Positions 17,051-25,376 of a stretch of 64,000 nucleotides of DNA are shown here, piece after piece. This stretch comes from JAGVWJ01 sp964588555 (GTDB taxonomy: Archaea; Micrarchaeota; Micrarchaeia; Anstonellales; Bilamarchaeaceae), in NCBI GenBank assembly GCA_964588555.1, contig CAZPPT010000001.1, forward strand, positions 62,001 through 126,000, in the 5' to 3' direction. The notes under the pieces are model-generated. The model saw only the letters and a program-made list of their open reading frames with translations, made no database searches and was not told the DNA's origin. Made by a program: the position numbers and the translations under genes. The number at the start of each line of letters is the position of its first letter. Positions within the stretch are counted from its first letter, which is position 1.

Positions 17051-17993
17051 TTTCTTTTTTTACGCCTGCTTGGTATGATATATCTGTAAGCATAGATCTT
17101 ACGTAATCGTCATCAAGTATATTAAGTACTTCCCAATAGTCAGAGGATCTTATTACTATTCTACCTTGATCATCTTTTTGAATCGTAGTATATTTTAGGA
17201 TTCCTTGTTCTACAAGAAGTTGTATATTTTCTGGTTTTATTTTTTCTAAACTTCTAGACGCATAAACATTATTCAATTTCCTCATCATATTCTCATGTTT
17301 CATCCATTGTGATTCAAAACTACTAAAATTTTCTATCTTAAATGGCAATTCTCTAATTACTTCCACTGCCGCTTTCGCATTCTCAGCGATTCGATGTAAG
17401 AAATTGAAGATTTTTTCAAAATTTCCTTTTGAACGTATAATTAATTGCTCTTTGTAGTAAATACAATCTGCTTTTTTAGAAATCATAAATATATCATTTT
17501 TTAGTTTATCAAAATTGCCCGCCTTGAATAAGAGTGCCAATCCAATACTTTTTTGTAGTACCATCCCTTCAGAATATTTTTTGAAGAATAAAACTTTCTC
17601 GGTTCCACTCTCAAGACGTATCACATAAAACCACAATTTTTTCAAGAATTTTTTATCGACTTTTTTCAAATCAATCTTTTTATCTTCTATTAAATTCAGA
17701 ATTGGTTTTATTTGTTCTAAGTCTTTTTCTGATAAAAATTCAGTATGTTCACTTGTTTTTTTGCTTGGATCGTAAGCTCTAAACTGCTTTTCTTCTGGTT
17801 TTCCGTATGATCTCTTTGCAATTACCAAACAGATTTTTTGTAAAGTTTTACTGATTCCATCATTTAAATTAGCCTTAAACACTTGGTATTCATCACTTTT
17901 TTCTTTAGCAATAAAAAGAATACTTACTGCTAACCCATCACTTTCTAGGTGATTTATAAGGCCTTCACAGTACATCTTTTTTTCTTTTAACAT
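17040..17993 (-). CDS. kwaB: KwaB-like (DUF4868) protein of a Kiwa defence system
   Basis: 317 residues, matching KwaB in length. The central region has the DUF4868 pattern as I know it: LFFKKYSEGMVLQKS, then a small hydrophobic beta core, then DCIYYKEQLIIRSKGNFEKI. Kiwa is a two-gene phage defence system in which membrane KwaA senses infection and KwaB binds DNA and inhibits phage replication and late transcription. Here it directly follows a small membrane protein with no intergenic base (stop and ATG abut), just as in Kiwa pairs. It lies inside the hsd operon. Identification is by motif and gene order; no search was run. Confidence 0.68.
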   Translation of the reverse strand: MLKEKKMYCEGLINHLESDGLAVSILFIAKEKSDEYQVFKANLNDGISKTLQKICLVIAKRSYGKPEEKQFRAYDPSKKTSEHTEFLSEKDLEQIKPILNLIEDKKIDLKKVDKKFLKKLWFYVIRLESGTEKVLFFKKYSEGMVLQKSIGLALLFKAGNFDKLKNDIFMISKKADCIYYKEQLIIRSKGNFEKIFNFLHRIAENAKAAVEVIRELPFKIENFSSFESQWMKHENMMRKLNNVYASRSLEKIKPENIQLLVEQGILKYTTIQKDDQGRIVIRSSDYWEVLNILDDDYVRSMLTDISYQAGVKKEIGR

Positions 17994-18494
17994 TTATTTC
18001 ACTATTCCAATATTTCTTGATATCTTGTACCCTCTGACCTTATCTTTATCAAATATTTCTTGCTTTGATATTAGCATCATTATTTCATTATCAGTTTTAA
18101 TTCGATAAAGAGAATAGCCCATAAGGTTTAGTGTTGGATTCATATATAAAAGATCATTTTTTATGTATAAAACTCCCATTAAGACAAATAATATTGTAAC
18201 CGCTACGATGTCAGATAATACTTCAAAGTTAAAACCTAGAAACGGAATAATGTATGCGATAATATATTCCAAAAATTGATCCGATCTATTATCAGTTTCA
18301 TTTATCAAATAATATTCTCCACTCATTGTAGATGCCTTCTTTATAATAAATACAAGTAGAAAGTTAGGAATTAAGATTAGCAGAAGCATGATAAGGACAA
18401 ATTTTTCGTTTAAGTAATTTTTTATAGCTAGAATAGCAAATAAAGGAGCATACGAACTTAAGAATAAAAAAATCTTAACATATTCTCTAATCAT
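17994..18494 (-). CDS. kwaA: KwaA-like membrane protein of a Kiwa defence system
   Basis: 166 residues with four hydrophobic helices: IFLFLSSYAPLFAILAI, LIMLLLILIPNFLLVFII, FLEYIIAYIIPFLGFNF and IVAVTILFVLMGVLYI. The opening (helix with SSYAPLFAIL) and the motif YIIAYIIPFLGF fit KwaA, the membrane sensor of Kiwa. A short cytoplasmic tail follows (residues 125-166). It begins with an ATGA overlap on the hsdS stop and is followed at once by the DUF4868-like gene, so it belongs to the same transcript as the restriction genes. Weaker on sequence alone than its partner. Confidence 0.6.
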   Translation of the reverse strand: MIREYVKIFLFLSSYAPLFAILAIKNYLNEKFVLIMLLLILIPNFLLVFIIKKASTMSGEYYLINETDNRSDQFLEYIIAYIIPFLGFNFEVLSDIVAVTILFVLMGVLYIKNDLLYMNPTLNLMGYSLYRIKTDNEIMMLISKQEIFDKDKVRGYKISRNIGIVK

Positions 18495-19687
18495 TTTGCC
18501 ACCCTTATTTCTCCAGCCATTAATTTTGGAAGTAATGAATCACGAATTTGAACTAATTTTTTTGTTTCTTGTGAAAGAATAATTATTTTATTGAATAGTG
18601 GGTCAATTAGATCAGAAAAATTCTCCAGTACCATGTTAGGCGGAATTTTTATAACCCATTTATCAATATCAGTTTTTCCTAAATGTATAACAGTTGTACC
18701 TAATTTTGATCTCTCATAAAATTCAAGATGGGGTTTAATTATTTTGAATATGAAATATTTATGTACTGAAGAATATTTTGGTTTAAACATACATAGACGT
18801 TGATTCAAATAAGCTTCTGAACCCAACCAAATATGCGGTCTAAACTCTGCATCCATCCCAGCAATTATATCTCCGGGTTTAACAGTTGTTGCTTTGGGAT
18901 GCTCTTCTGTGGTATAAAAACCTGGATAATAATCATGCAAATCTCTAATTCTTATCAGTGGAAGCCCCTTTCCTTCTTTGTTAAAAAGATCTGAACTAAA
19001 TGGTGCACCATAGATAACATTACATAAGTCATATAGGCTTCCGGTTTCCCATCCCTCTGGCATCTCCCCCAACTCCGACTCAATCATTTTCCCCCCACTT
19101 GATTTGTACGGCTTACCCTCTTCGTTTGGAAACTCGAAATCCACAAACCATCTTTTGAAAAGCGCTTCTCCGATTTGTTCGAGAGTTTTGTTCATTTGGC
19201 CATTGAGTTCGATTTTGACGTCTAAGTCAGAAAGGATTTTGGCGATGACATGTTGTTCTTTTGATTTAGGGGCAGCAACTCTTATTGAATTTAAGATTGA
19301 TTGATTTAGAAGCGGTTGGCCTGAACCCGTCTGTTTTCTGTTTAAGTCGAGATTTATTAGTAGATAATAAATAAAACGTGAATCTGTATCTAATCTCTTT
19401 TCTCCGATTATTGCATTGTCTGTTACCCAGCATTTATTTTCAGAAAAATAAACTGAACCACAATAACTTCCAACTCTCCCAATCACAATTATATTCTCAT
19501 TTGAATTATATTCTTTGGATTTACCAATTTTTCCATTTGAACCAAACACATCATACTGATAACTTGCATCTCTTTCTGGTGAAGATTTGCCATTCTTGAA
19601 AGTTACTAGCTCTTTGAGTTCTTTAATTTGCCAGTCTTGGGGGATTTTTCCGATTTCGGTTTCTTTGAATTTTGTTTCAGAACTCAT
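18491..19687 (-). CDS. hsdS: Type I restriction enzyme, specificity subunit
   Basis: 398 residues with the usual two target-recognition domains and two helical conserved regions. Domain 1 begins with the hallmark KETEIGKIPQDWQIKELKEL; the first helical spacer is VIAKILSDLDVKIELNGQMN. The second half repeats the pattern with ESELGEMPEGWETGSLYDL and ends in the second spacer ETKKLVQIRDSLLPKLMAGE. It determines which bipartite site is methylated or cut. It overlaps both neighbours by four bases (ATGA), showing tight coupling in the operon. Confidence 0.94.
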   Translation of the reverse strand: MSSETKFKETEIGKIPQDWQIKELKELVTFKNGKSSPERDASYQYDVFGSNGKIGKSKEYNSNENIIVIGRVGSYCGSVYFSENKCWVTDNAIIGEKRLDTDSRFIYYLLINLDLNRKQTGSGQPLLNQSILNSIRVAAPKSKEQHVIAKILSDLDVKIELNGQMNKTLEQIGEALFKRWFVDFEFPNEEGKPYKSSGGKMIESELGEMPEGWETGSLYDLCNVIYGAPFSSDLFNKEGKGLPLIRIRDLHDYYPGFYTTEEHPKATTVKPGDIIAGMDAEFRPHIWLGSEAYLNQRLCMFKPKYSSVHKYFIFKIIKPHLEFYERSKLGTTVIHLGKTDIDKWVIKIPPNMVLENFSDLIDPLFNKIIILSQETKKLVQIRDSLLPKLMAGEIRVAK

Positions 19688-20202
19688 GCCAACATCCCAT
19701 TTAGTTTTTTAATTTCTTGAAGGGCTTCTGATGGGCTTAAAACTCTAAAATCCTTGATTTCTTTTTCAAGAGCTACAAAATCTTTTTTGTTCCAAGTTAC
19801 AAAACAGTCTATTTGATTCTCTAAAACTGCTTGGGTTTGGATCGCATCCCCAGCCCTCGCATTAAATTTTATTGCAGTTTCAATTAAATCATCTATTAGA
19901 TTTCTTGAAAAACTAGTTGGAGTTATCTGTTTTTTAGAAGAAAAAAAAGGAATTGGATTTATTACACTTTTCCATGACCTACCTATTCTATATAGAAGAG
20001 AATATGCCCTATCCTTATTGTTAGTTCTTCTAATCATAGCACATGCTAATTCAAGAAATGTAAATATGGAAGTAAAGAAAAAAATATTCTTTATTTTATT
20101 AGCTAATATATATTCTACAAATTCTTTTGATTCTTTATGATTTGATTCAGTATCTATTTCTGAAGAAACAAAAACGTCGCTATCTATAGCAATATTTTTC
20201 AT
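19684..20202 (-). CDS. PIN-domain protein within the restriction operon
   Basis: 172 residues with a PIN nuclease layout: MKNIAIDSDVFVSSE (first acidic residue D8), FTFLELACA (Glu near 59), DLIETAIKF and GDAIQTQAVLE (Asp near 118), and DCFVTWNKKDF near 135. These are the positions of the four acidic residues in VapC-type RNases. A 46-residue basic protein lies one base upstream, and hsdS follows with an ATGA overlap. It may be the toxin of a toxin-antitoxin pair that guards the restriction operon, or a tRNA/mRNA nuclease acting as a second line of defence. The role is inferred from context. Confidence 0.8.
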   Translation of the reverse strand: MKNIAIDSDVFVSSEIDTESNHKESKEFVEYILANKIKNIFFFTSIFTFLELACAMIRRTNNKDRAYSLLYRIGRSWKSVINPIPFFSSKKQITPTSFSRNLIDDLIETAIKFNARAGDAIQTQAVLENQIDCFVTWNKKDFVALEKEIKDFRVLSPSEALQEIKKLNGMLA

Positions 20203-20203
20203 T

Positions 20204-20344
20204 TTAATACCTCGAACTAAAACTAACTCGTTTTCTTCTTTTTGCAGGGATTTTTGCTACAAATGAAATTTTTTCTCCTTTAGAATAAAATGAAACTCTC
20301 TTTTTTATTTTTGTTCTTGTTAGAAAACTAATTCTACGTCCCAT
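20204..20344 (-). CDS. 46-residue basic protein with four SF repeats, partner of the PIN gene
   Basis: A short gene between hsdM and the PIN gene, read from ATG at 20344 to TAA at 20204. The product begins MGRRISFLTRTKIKKRVSF and ends KRVSFSSRY. The pattern (I/V)SFxx(K/R) recurs four times (ISFLTR, VSFYSK, ISFVAK, VSFSSR), separated by 5-11 mostly basic residues. Its stop is one base from the PIN ATG and its start is 3 bases after the hsdM stop, so it is firmly in the operon. It is too short and basic for a classical antitoxin fold and could bind nucleic acid or the PIN protein. No family known to me. Confidence 0.65.
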   Translation of the reverse strand: MGRRISFLTRTKIKKRVSFYSKGEKISFVAKIPAKRRKRVSFSSRY

Positions 20345-20347
20345 CAA

Positions 20348-21880
20348 CTACACCTTAAATCCAATATTACTAAGATTCTTCTTAATCTCCTCTTCCAACT
20401 CATCCGATTTCTTAAACTGCTGCGCTAATTCAGAAGTCAATCGTTTCATTTTCTCTTCAAACGGTTCTCCGTCATCTTTTAGCTCTTCTGTGCCAACGTA
20501 ACGCCCAGGTGTTAAGATATGATCATGTTTTCTAATTTCATCTAATTTGACGGACTTACAAAATCCCTTAACATCTTCGTACTTGCCTTTTTCCCCACGC
20601 CATGCATGGTAAGTTGAAGCAATTTTTGCGATTTCTTCATTTGTAAGCTCTTTATGCCTCCTATCAACCATAACCCCTAAATTTCGTGCATCAATAAAAA
20701 GAACTTCACCTCTTCTGTCCCTAAATTTATGGTTTTTCTTATCACGTGAAATAAACCATAGACATGCAGGAATCATAGTATTATAGAACAGTTGACTTGG
20801 CAATGCCACTATACAATCAACAAGATCAGCCTCAACAATATTTTTTCTAATTTCGCCCTCGCCAGATGTATTGGATGACATAGAACCATTCGCTAGTACA
20901 AAGCCAGCAACCCCGACAGGGGATAAATGGTGAATAAAGTGTTGTACCCAGGCAAAATTAGCATTTCCAACCGGAGGGGCACCATATTTCCACCGTATGT
21001 CATTACGCAATACTTCGCCGTTCCAGTCACTTACGTTAAAGGGGGGATTAGCAAGGATAAAATCAGCTTTCAGATCTTTATGCAAGTCATTATGGAAAGA
21101 ATCCCCCCACTGAATATTTGAATCAATGCCACGAATTGCTAAATTCATCTTGGCAAGCCGCCATGTTGTTTGATTTGATTCTTGGCCATAGATAGATATG
21201 TCACCAATTCTTCCTTGATGCTCGCTAACAAACTTTTCACTTTGAACAAACATACCACCCGATCCACAACACGGATCGTACACGCGTCCTTTATATGGCT
21301 CAATCATTTCTACAAGAAGTTTAACGATACTACGAGGAGTATAAAATTGACCTCCTTTTTTACCTTCTGCGTCCGCAAACTGACCTATAAAGTATTCATA
21401 AACTCTGCCCAGTACATCTTTTCCTTTACTTTCAGTGTCTCCTAGTCCAATTGTTCCAATAAGATCAATAAGTTCACCTAGTCTATGCTTATCAAGTGCA
21501 GGCCGTGCATAGTTCTTTGGTAAAACGCCTTTAAGTGAAGGATTTTCTCTTTCGATTGCATCCATTGCGTCATCAATTATTTTACCTATATTTGGCTGTT
21601 TAGCATTATTTTGTAAGTGATCCCAACGTGCTTCTTTTGGAACCCAAAAAACATTTTTCGCTTTATATTCATCTTTATCTTCAGGACCAAGACTATCTTT
21701 ATCATTTTTTAGTTTATTATAAAGTTCAGTAAAGGCATCAGACACATACTTTAGAAAAATAAGTCCTAATACAACGTGCTTGTATTCTGCAGCATCCATA
21801 TTATTTCTGAGTTTATCGGCAGTTTGCCATAATTTTTGCTCAAAGCCAAGCTGCGCATTATTTCCTTTAACTGGTTTCAT
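20348..21880 (-). CDS. hsdM: Type I restriction enzyme, modification subunit
   Basis: 510-residue N6-adenine methyltransferase of the type I complex. The N-terminal helical HsdM domain (FEQKLWQTADKLRNN, LGLIFLKYVSDAF) is followed by SAM motif I at 202-209 (DPCCGSGG) and the catalytic motif IV NPPF at 278-281. It modifies host sites in partnership with HsdS. It is the first gene of the operon, with a 75-base upstream gap holding TATA-like sequence (catttaaacg on the plus strand near 21900). Length and motifs are complete. Confidence 0.96.
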   Translation of the reverse strand: MKPVKGNNAQLGFEQKLWQTADKLRNNMDAAEYKHVVLGLIFLKYVSDAFTELYNKLKNDKDSLGPEDKDEYKAKNVFWVPKEARWDHLQNNAKQPNIGKIIDDAMDAIERENPSLKGVLPKNYARPALDKHRLGELIDLIGTIGLGDTESKGKDVLGRVYEYFIGQFADAEGKKGGQFYTPRSIVKLLVEMIEPYKGRVYDPCCGSGGMFVQSEKFVSEHQGRIGDISIYGQESNQTTWRLAKMNLAIRGIDSNIQWGDSFHNDLHKDLKADFILANPPFNVSDWNGEVLRNDIRWKYGAPPVGNANFAWVQHFIHHLSPVGVAGFVLANGSMSSNTSGEGEIRKNIVEADLVDCIVALPSQLFYNTMIPACLWFISRDKKNHKFRDRRGEVLFIDARNLGVMVDRRHKELTNEEIAKIASTYHAWRGEKGKYEDVKGFCKSVKLDEIRKHDHILTPGRYVGTEELKDDGEPFEEKMKRLTSELAQQFKKSDELEEEIKKNLSNIGFKV

Positions 21881-21955
21881 AGTTTTGTTTAAGAAGGATA
21901 CATTTAAACGAGTTTTGACGAAATAAAATTCTAAGTTAAATGCCTAACTTGACTT

Positions 21956-22846
21956 CTATTGTATAGTCTGACCGTTAATCGGAGTATAGTTGCCGAAATT
22001 AAGAAGCAGGGTGGTTTTTTCTGAAAGGTAGATAGAACTAAATTTAATTTTATCTTGCTCTTGTGGTTCACTTAGAAGATAATTGTTAATAAAACTTAAT
22101 TTAAAAATTCCAGATAAATAGTTAGCATCCATATCATGTTTTTGTATTAAAAAATTTGTATTTTCAGTAATTGAATAATCTTTGAGAAAGAGGGGGGGTT
22201 TATTTATACTAATTGCTTCTTGATATCCCTTAAACGGCTCAACTACAATGCCGTATCTCTTCTTATAGTTTGGGTTAAGTCTTAAAAGCAATTCATCGGA
22301 TTTTTCCTTCTCTTTTTCATCCCATTTCAATATAAAATCAAAATTAGATATTGTTTCATTTGGAAGAGGTGAAATGAGCCTGATCTTTCGTTCTATTGGG
22401 ATATTTATTGTACCGTCAACTTTCCCATCATTTTCTATATCAATAGTTAGTAAATAATCGCCTACTTTTATATCTCCAGCAATCCAATGACCTTGTAGGT
22501 AGGGGTCATTTATTAATTGATATCCTTCAGCTCCATTTATTAAATTGATTGAAGGGCATTTAGTATAAGGCATATCTATAAGAAATCCTTCTTTATCGCA
22601 AATGAAATAATCTTTTTTACCATGGTAGACATTAGAAAGAAATACGCGTAGAAGTACATTTTCTTTACCTGAGTTAAGATCTTTTTCTAAGTCAATAATT
22701 ACATCTGCATGATATACTATTTTTGTTTGATTCTCTAAATATACAATATAAGAATAAAGAAGAATACTAATAATTGCTAATAAAAAGAATAAAAAATAAA
22801 TTTTCGGATATTTATTAAAGATTCTAAGTATATCGTTAGAATTCAT
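21956..22846 (-). CDS. Membrane-anchored extracytoplasmic protein of unknown function
   Basis: About 296 residues. One N-terminal membrane helix (YFLFFLLAIISILLYSYIV) is followed by a beta-rich domain with no catalytic motif I recognise. A start at ATG 22846 avoids the TTG at 22855 that overlaps the preceding pilin-like gene. A conserved-looking CPS and the repeated theme DIENDGKVDGTINIP suggest an Ig-like or Ca-binding fold. It is translated right after the class III signal-peptide protein, so it may be a minor pilin or adhesin. A+T-rich. Confidence 0.55.
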   Translation of the reverse strand: MNSNDILRIFNKYPKIYFLFFLLAIISILLYSYIVYLENQTKIVYHADVIIDLEKDLNSGKENVLLRVFLSNVYHGKKDYFICDKEGFLIDMPYTKCPSINLINGAEGYQLINDPYLQGHWIAGDIKVGDYLLTIDIENDGKVDGTINIPIERKIRLISPLPNETISNFDFILKWDEKEKEKSDELLLRLNPNYKKRYGIVVEPFKGYQEAISINKPPLFLKDYSITENTNFLIQKHDMDANYLSGIFKLSFINNYLLSEPQEQDKIKFSSIYLSEKTTLLLNFGNYTPINGQTIQ

Positions 22847-22851
22847 AAAAA

Positions 22852-23169
22852 TCAAATATGCTGTGATTTGGGCCGAGCTATGTCCTTTATAGTATATACC
22901 ACAAGTATCTTATCATTATTAATTATTTTTAGAGTATTAATGTCGCTAATCATACCATTCTGGAGGTCTGGAACGTGTTTATGATCGCCCGCTGAAGATA
23001 GTATGTTAGCTTCCAATGCGGCATTTTCTAATTCGATAGTCAACCTCACCACCTCCTCCTGCTCCTTAAGTTTACTATGAAAATCAATTAACAACGCAGT
23101 AAGAAACCCGACAAACGTAAGCGTAAGAAGAAACGTAAATAGAAATTCAAGACTTATCTGCCCGCGCAT
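22852..23169 (-). CDS. Pilin-like protein with class III signal peptide
   Basis: 105 residues. The start MRGQISLEFLFTFLLTLTF carries the archaeal class III signal QxSxE-F: a prepilin peptidase such as EppA/PibD would cut after the glycine before QIS. One hydrophobic helix follows (to about residue 30), then an amphipathic helix and a short C-terminal domain. Such proteins form archaeal type IV pili or adhesins. The next gene overlaps or abuts its stop codon. The TadC/ATPase pair just upstream of this area could assemble it. Confidence 0.75.
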   Translation of the reverse strand: MRGQISLEFLFTFLLTLTFVGFLTALLIDFHSKLKEQEEVVRLTIELENAALEANILSSAGDHKHVPDLQNGMISDINTLKIINNDKILVVYTIKDIARPKSQHI

Positions 23170-23299
23170 ATAACGATAAAGAAGAAAAGGAATATAAGGG
23201 ATCTGATTACTTGCCTACACATAATATAAGTGCCTGTGCCATGGGTCATTTTCAGTTGCAACAAAAGAGACTTTGTTTCCATCGATGGACAGAAAAACT

Positions 23300-23791
23300 T
23301 TAACTGTCTTTAAGATTCGCCTTTAACAGGTCAACCGCGTAATAGGAAACTGCCGCCACGACAAGGCCTGCCGCGACATCGACAACTGAGTGCACCGAAA
23401 GGTAAATGCGGCTAAATCCCACGAAAAGCGCAAAGAGAAGGTAAAACGGGTATGACCTCTTGTTAAGGAATGCAAGCGGGAGCACAAACGCAAGCGCCGC
23501 ATGCGTGCTTGGGAACGAATAGCTTGTCGGGCATATGATCTTATCTGAAGATACCGCAACGCAGGGGCGCTCAACCTGAAAGACAAGCTTAAAGAGCGTG
23601 CTTATAAGAAATGCGCATGCAAGGACGATGATGACCTTTTTGAGCTTTTCAGGCCTCCGCTCGGCTACAAGCGTAAGGAAGAACAGAAGAAGCCCAAACG
23701 AAACCTCATTGCTTATGATGAGCGAAATAAACGTGATTATATCATAATGAAGCGAGCCGATAAGCACGGAAAGAAAATCGAGTTCTGCCAT
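23300..23791 (-). CDS. PAP2-family lipid phosphatase
   Basis: 163-residue membrane phosphatase of the PAP2/UPP phosphatase type. The three active-site motifs are visible: KLVFQVERPC (K-x6-RP), YSFPSTHAA (PSTH) and SRIYLSVHSVVD (SRxxxxxH). Five to six membrane helices surround them. Members dephosphorylate polyprenyl diphosphates or phosphatidic acids on the outer face, which would recycle the lipid carrier of glycan synthesis. It lies 13 bases downstream of the TadC-like gene on the same strand. Confidence 0.9.
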   Translation of the reverse strand: MAELDFLSVLIGSLHYDIITFISLIISNEVSFGLLLFFLTLVAERRPEKLKKVIIVLACAFLISTLFKLVFQVERPCVAVSSDKIICPTSYSFPSTHAALAFVLPLAFLNKRSYPFYLLFALFVGFSRIYLSVHSVVDVAAGLVVAAVSYYAVDLLKANLKDS

Positions 23792-23804
23792 GCTATTACA
23801 TATA

Positions 23805-25376
23805 TCATAAGGTTATAAAATAAAAGGTACCTGCGCCAAGAAGGAGGCTTGCAAGAAAATAGACGGTTGCGTTTTTACGTGCCGATTCCACTTCTGATAT
23901 GAAATAGGAGGTAAGCGCCGCAAATATGAGGATATACGGCGGGACAAGTGCGGAAAAGTCCGCGGGGCGCGAAGTTTCGGCAAGGCTGCCAAGGCTTCCG
24001 ACAAGCGCAAGCGACGACTTGATGATAAGCGGGGTAAGGACGCTTGCAAAAAGGACCGTGTAGCGTTGCATCGAAAGAAGCGAAAGGCGTTCCCGGTCGA
24101 CCTCACGAAATGCAAGTATGTCTTCTGCAACCTCGCTGAGGCGGTCAAGCGTGCGCGTGTTGATCGCAAGTTCAAGAAATCGGCATGCCTGGCGAAGGAT
24201 CGGCGAGTCGTAACGGGACTGCAGGTCAAAAAGCACGGTTTCAGGCTTTACATGTGCAGTGAGCTGTGTGAGGCATATGCTGCCCTCATCAGAAAGCCTC
24301 CCCAGGTTGCTTGCCTTCCATTCACGAAAAACCTGCTCAAGCTTGCTTCCGGGAGGAAGTGCGGCTGCGACCATAAGCGCGTCAGGCACATGCCGTTCAA
24401 CCTCATCAACCAGTTTGTGGCGGCGGTAATCGTTAATGAAAAGGACGGCCATTGCGGTAAGGAGCACAGATAAGGCGGCGATGTTGAGGGGCGGCCCAAG
24501 CGACAAGGACATGACGCTTGCGCCAAGTGCCGCAAGGGGAAGGAAATTGAACTGTTCTTCACGCCTAAATATAAGGCGCGGCGACATGGCACGTGCTATG
24601 AGGACGACAAGAAGCGAAAGAAGGGGAAAAACGCCAAGGAAGATAAGCGGCACATCGGTACCGCTTAGGCTCGTCTCAAGAAGCGCATCACCAAGTCCTG
24701 CAACCACGATAAAAAATGTCGGCAAGATGGTTGAGACTGCGATGAACAAAAGCCCGATAAGCGCAAGGCGCGACGCGTACTCCCGCAGGGTAAACCGCTG
24801 GATAGAAAGAAGCTCGTATGCAAGCTGGCGCAATTCATGCGCGCCCCCGCCGATTGCATAGGCGGACTGTATCTGCGCAAGCGCGCGTTTGAGAACCAGG
24901 GAATTGCTAAATGCGGCAAAGGAGGCAAACGTCTTTTGGAATGAGGCGCCCTGGTCCACTTGGCGCAAAAGAAGCGAAAGCCGCTTTCCGAATTCACCCG
25001 GTTCCCTTGTAAGAAGATGGAGCGCATGGGGAAATGAAACGCGCATCTCAAGAAGGAGGCTTAGGGTCCGCAGGAAAAGGGGAAGCTCGGATTCCATTTT
25101 TGTAATCGATGCGGAAAACATGATTCCAGGAAGGCGCAGGAGGAACAGGAGGCATCCGGCAAACAAAAAAAGTGCCGCTGCAATTCCAAAAAGGCCAACG
25201 GGGAAAAAAAAGAAGGAAAGAAAGGCCGTTATTCCCGATATAAAAATTGAAAGTGCGGCATATTGCAAAGGGTTGCATTGCGGAAAAAAATATGAAAGCA
25301 TGTATAGCGAACCGCCCTTGACCTTGACCGGGGGAAAGAAACGGCTCACGAGGACAAGCGCCTTAAGGAGACTCAT
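23805..25376 (-). CDS. TadC/FlaJ-like pilus assembly membrane protein
   Basis: About 523 residues with two type II secretion F domains: the first near residues 80-250 (LPLFLRTLSLLLEMRVSFPH...AYAIGGGAHELRQLAYELLS) and the second after residue 310 (VERHVPDALMVAAALPPGSK...FLELAINTRTLDRLSEVAED). Each ends in pairs of membrane helices. The tandem arrangement is the archaeal FlaJ form, the inner-membrane platform for pilus polymerisation. I take ATG 25376; a longer frame to 25436 overlaps the ATPase gene. It is coupled to the ATPase (14-base overlap). Confidence 0.85.
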   Translation of the reverse strand: MSLLKALVLVSRFFPPVKVKGGSLYMLSYFFPQCNPLQYAALSIFISGITAFLSFFFFPVGLFGIAAALFLFAGCLLFLLRLPGIMFSASITKMESELPLFLRTLSLLLEMRVSFPHALHLLTREPGEFGKRLSLLLRQVDQGASFQKTFASFAAFSNSLVLKRALAQIQSAYAIGGGAHELRQLAYELLSIQRFTLREYASRLALIGLLFIAVSTILPTFFIVVAGLGDALLETSLSGTDVPLIFLGVFPLLSLLVVLIARAMSPRLIFRREEQFNFLPLAALGASVMSLSLGPPLNIAALSVLLTAMAVLFINDYRRHKLVDEVERHVPDALMVAAALPPGSKLEQVFREWKASNLGRLSDEGSICLTQLTAHVKPETVLFDLQSRYDSPILRQACRFLELAINTRTLDRLSEVAEDILAFREVDRERLSLLSMQRYTVLFASVLTPLIIKSSLALVGSLGSLAETSRPADFSALVPPYILIFAALTSYFISEVESARKNATVYFLASLLLGAGTFYFITL

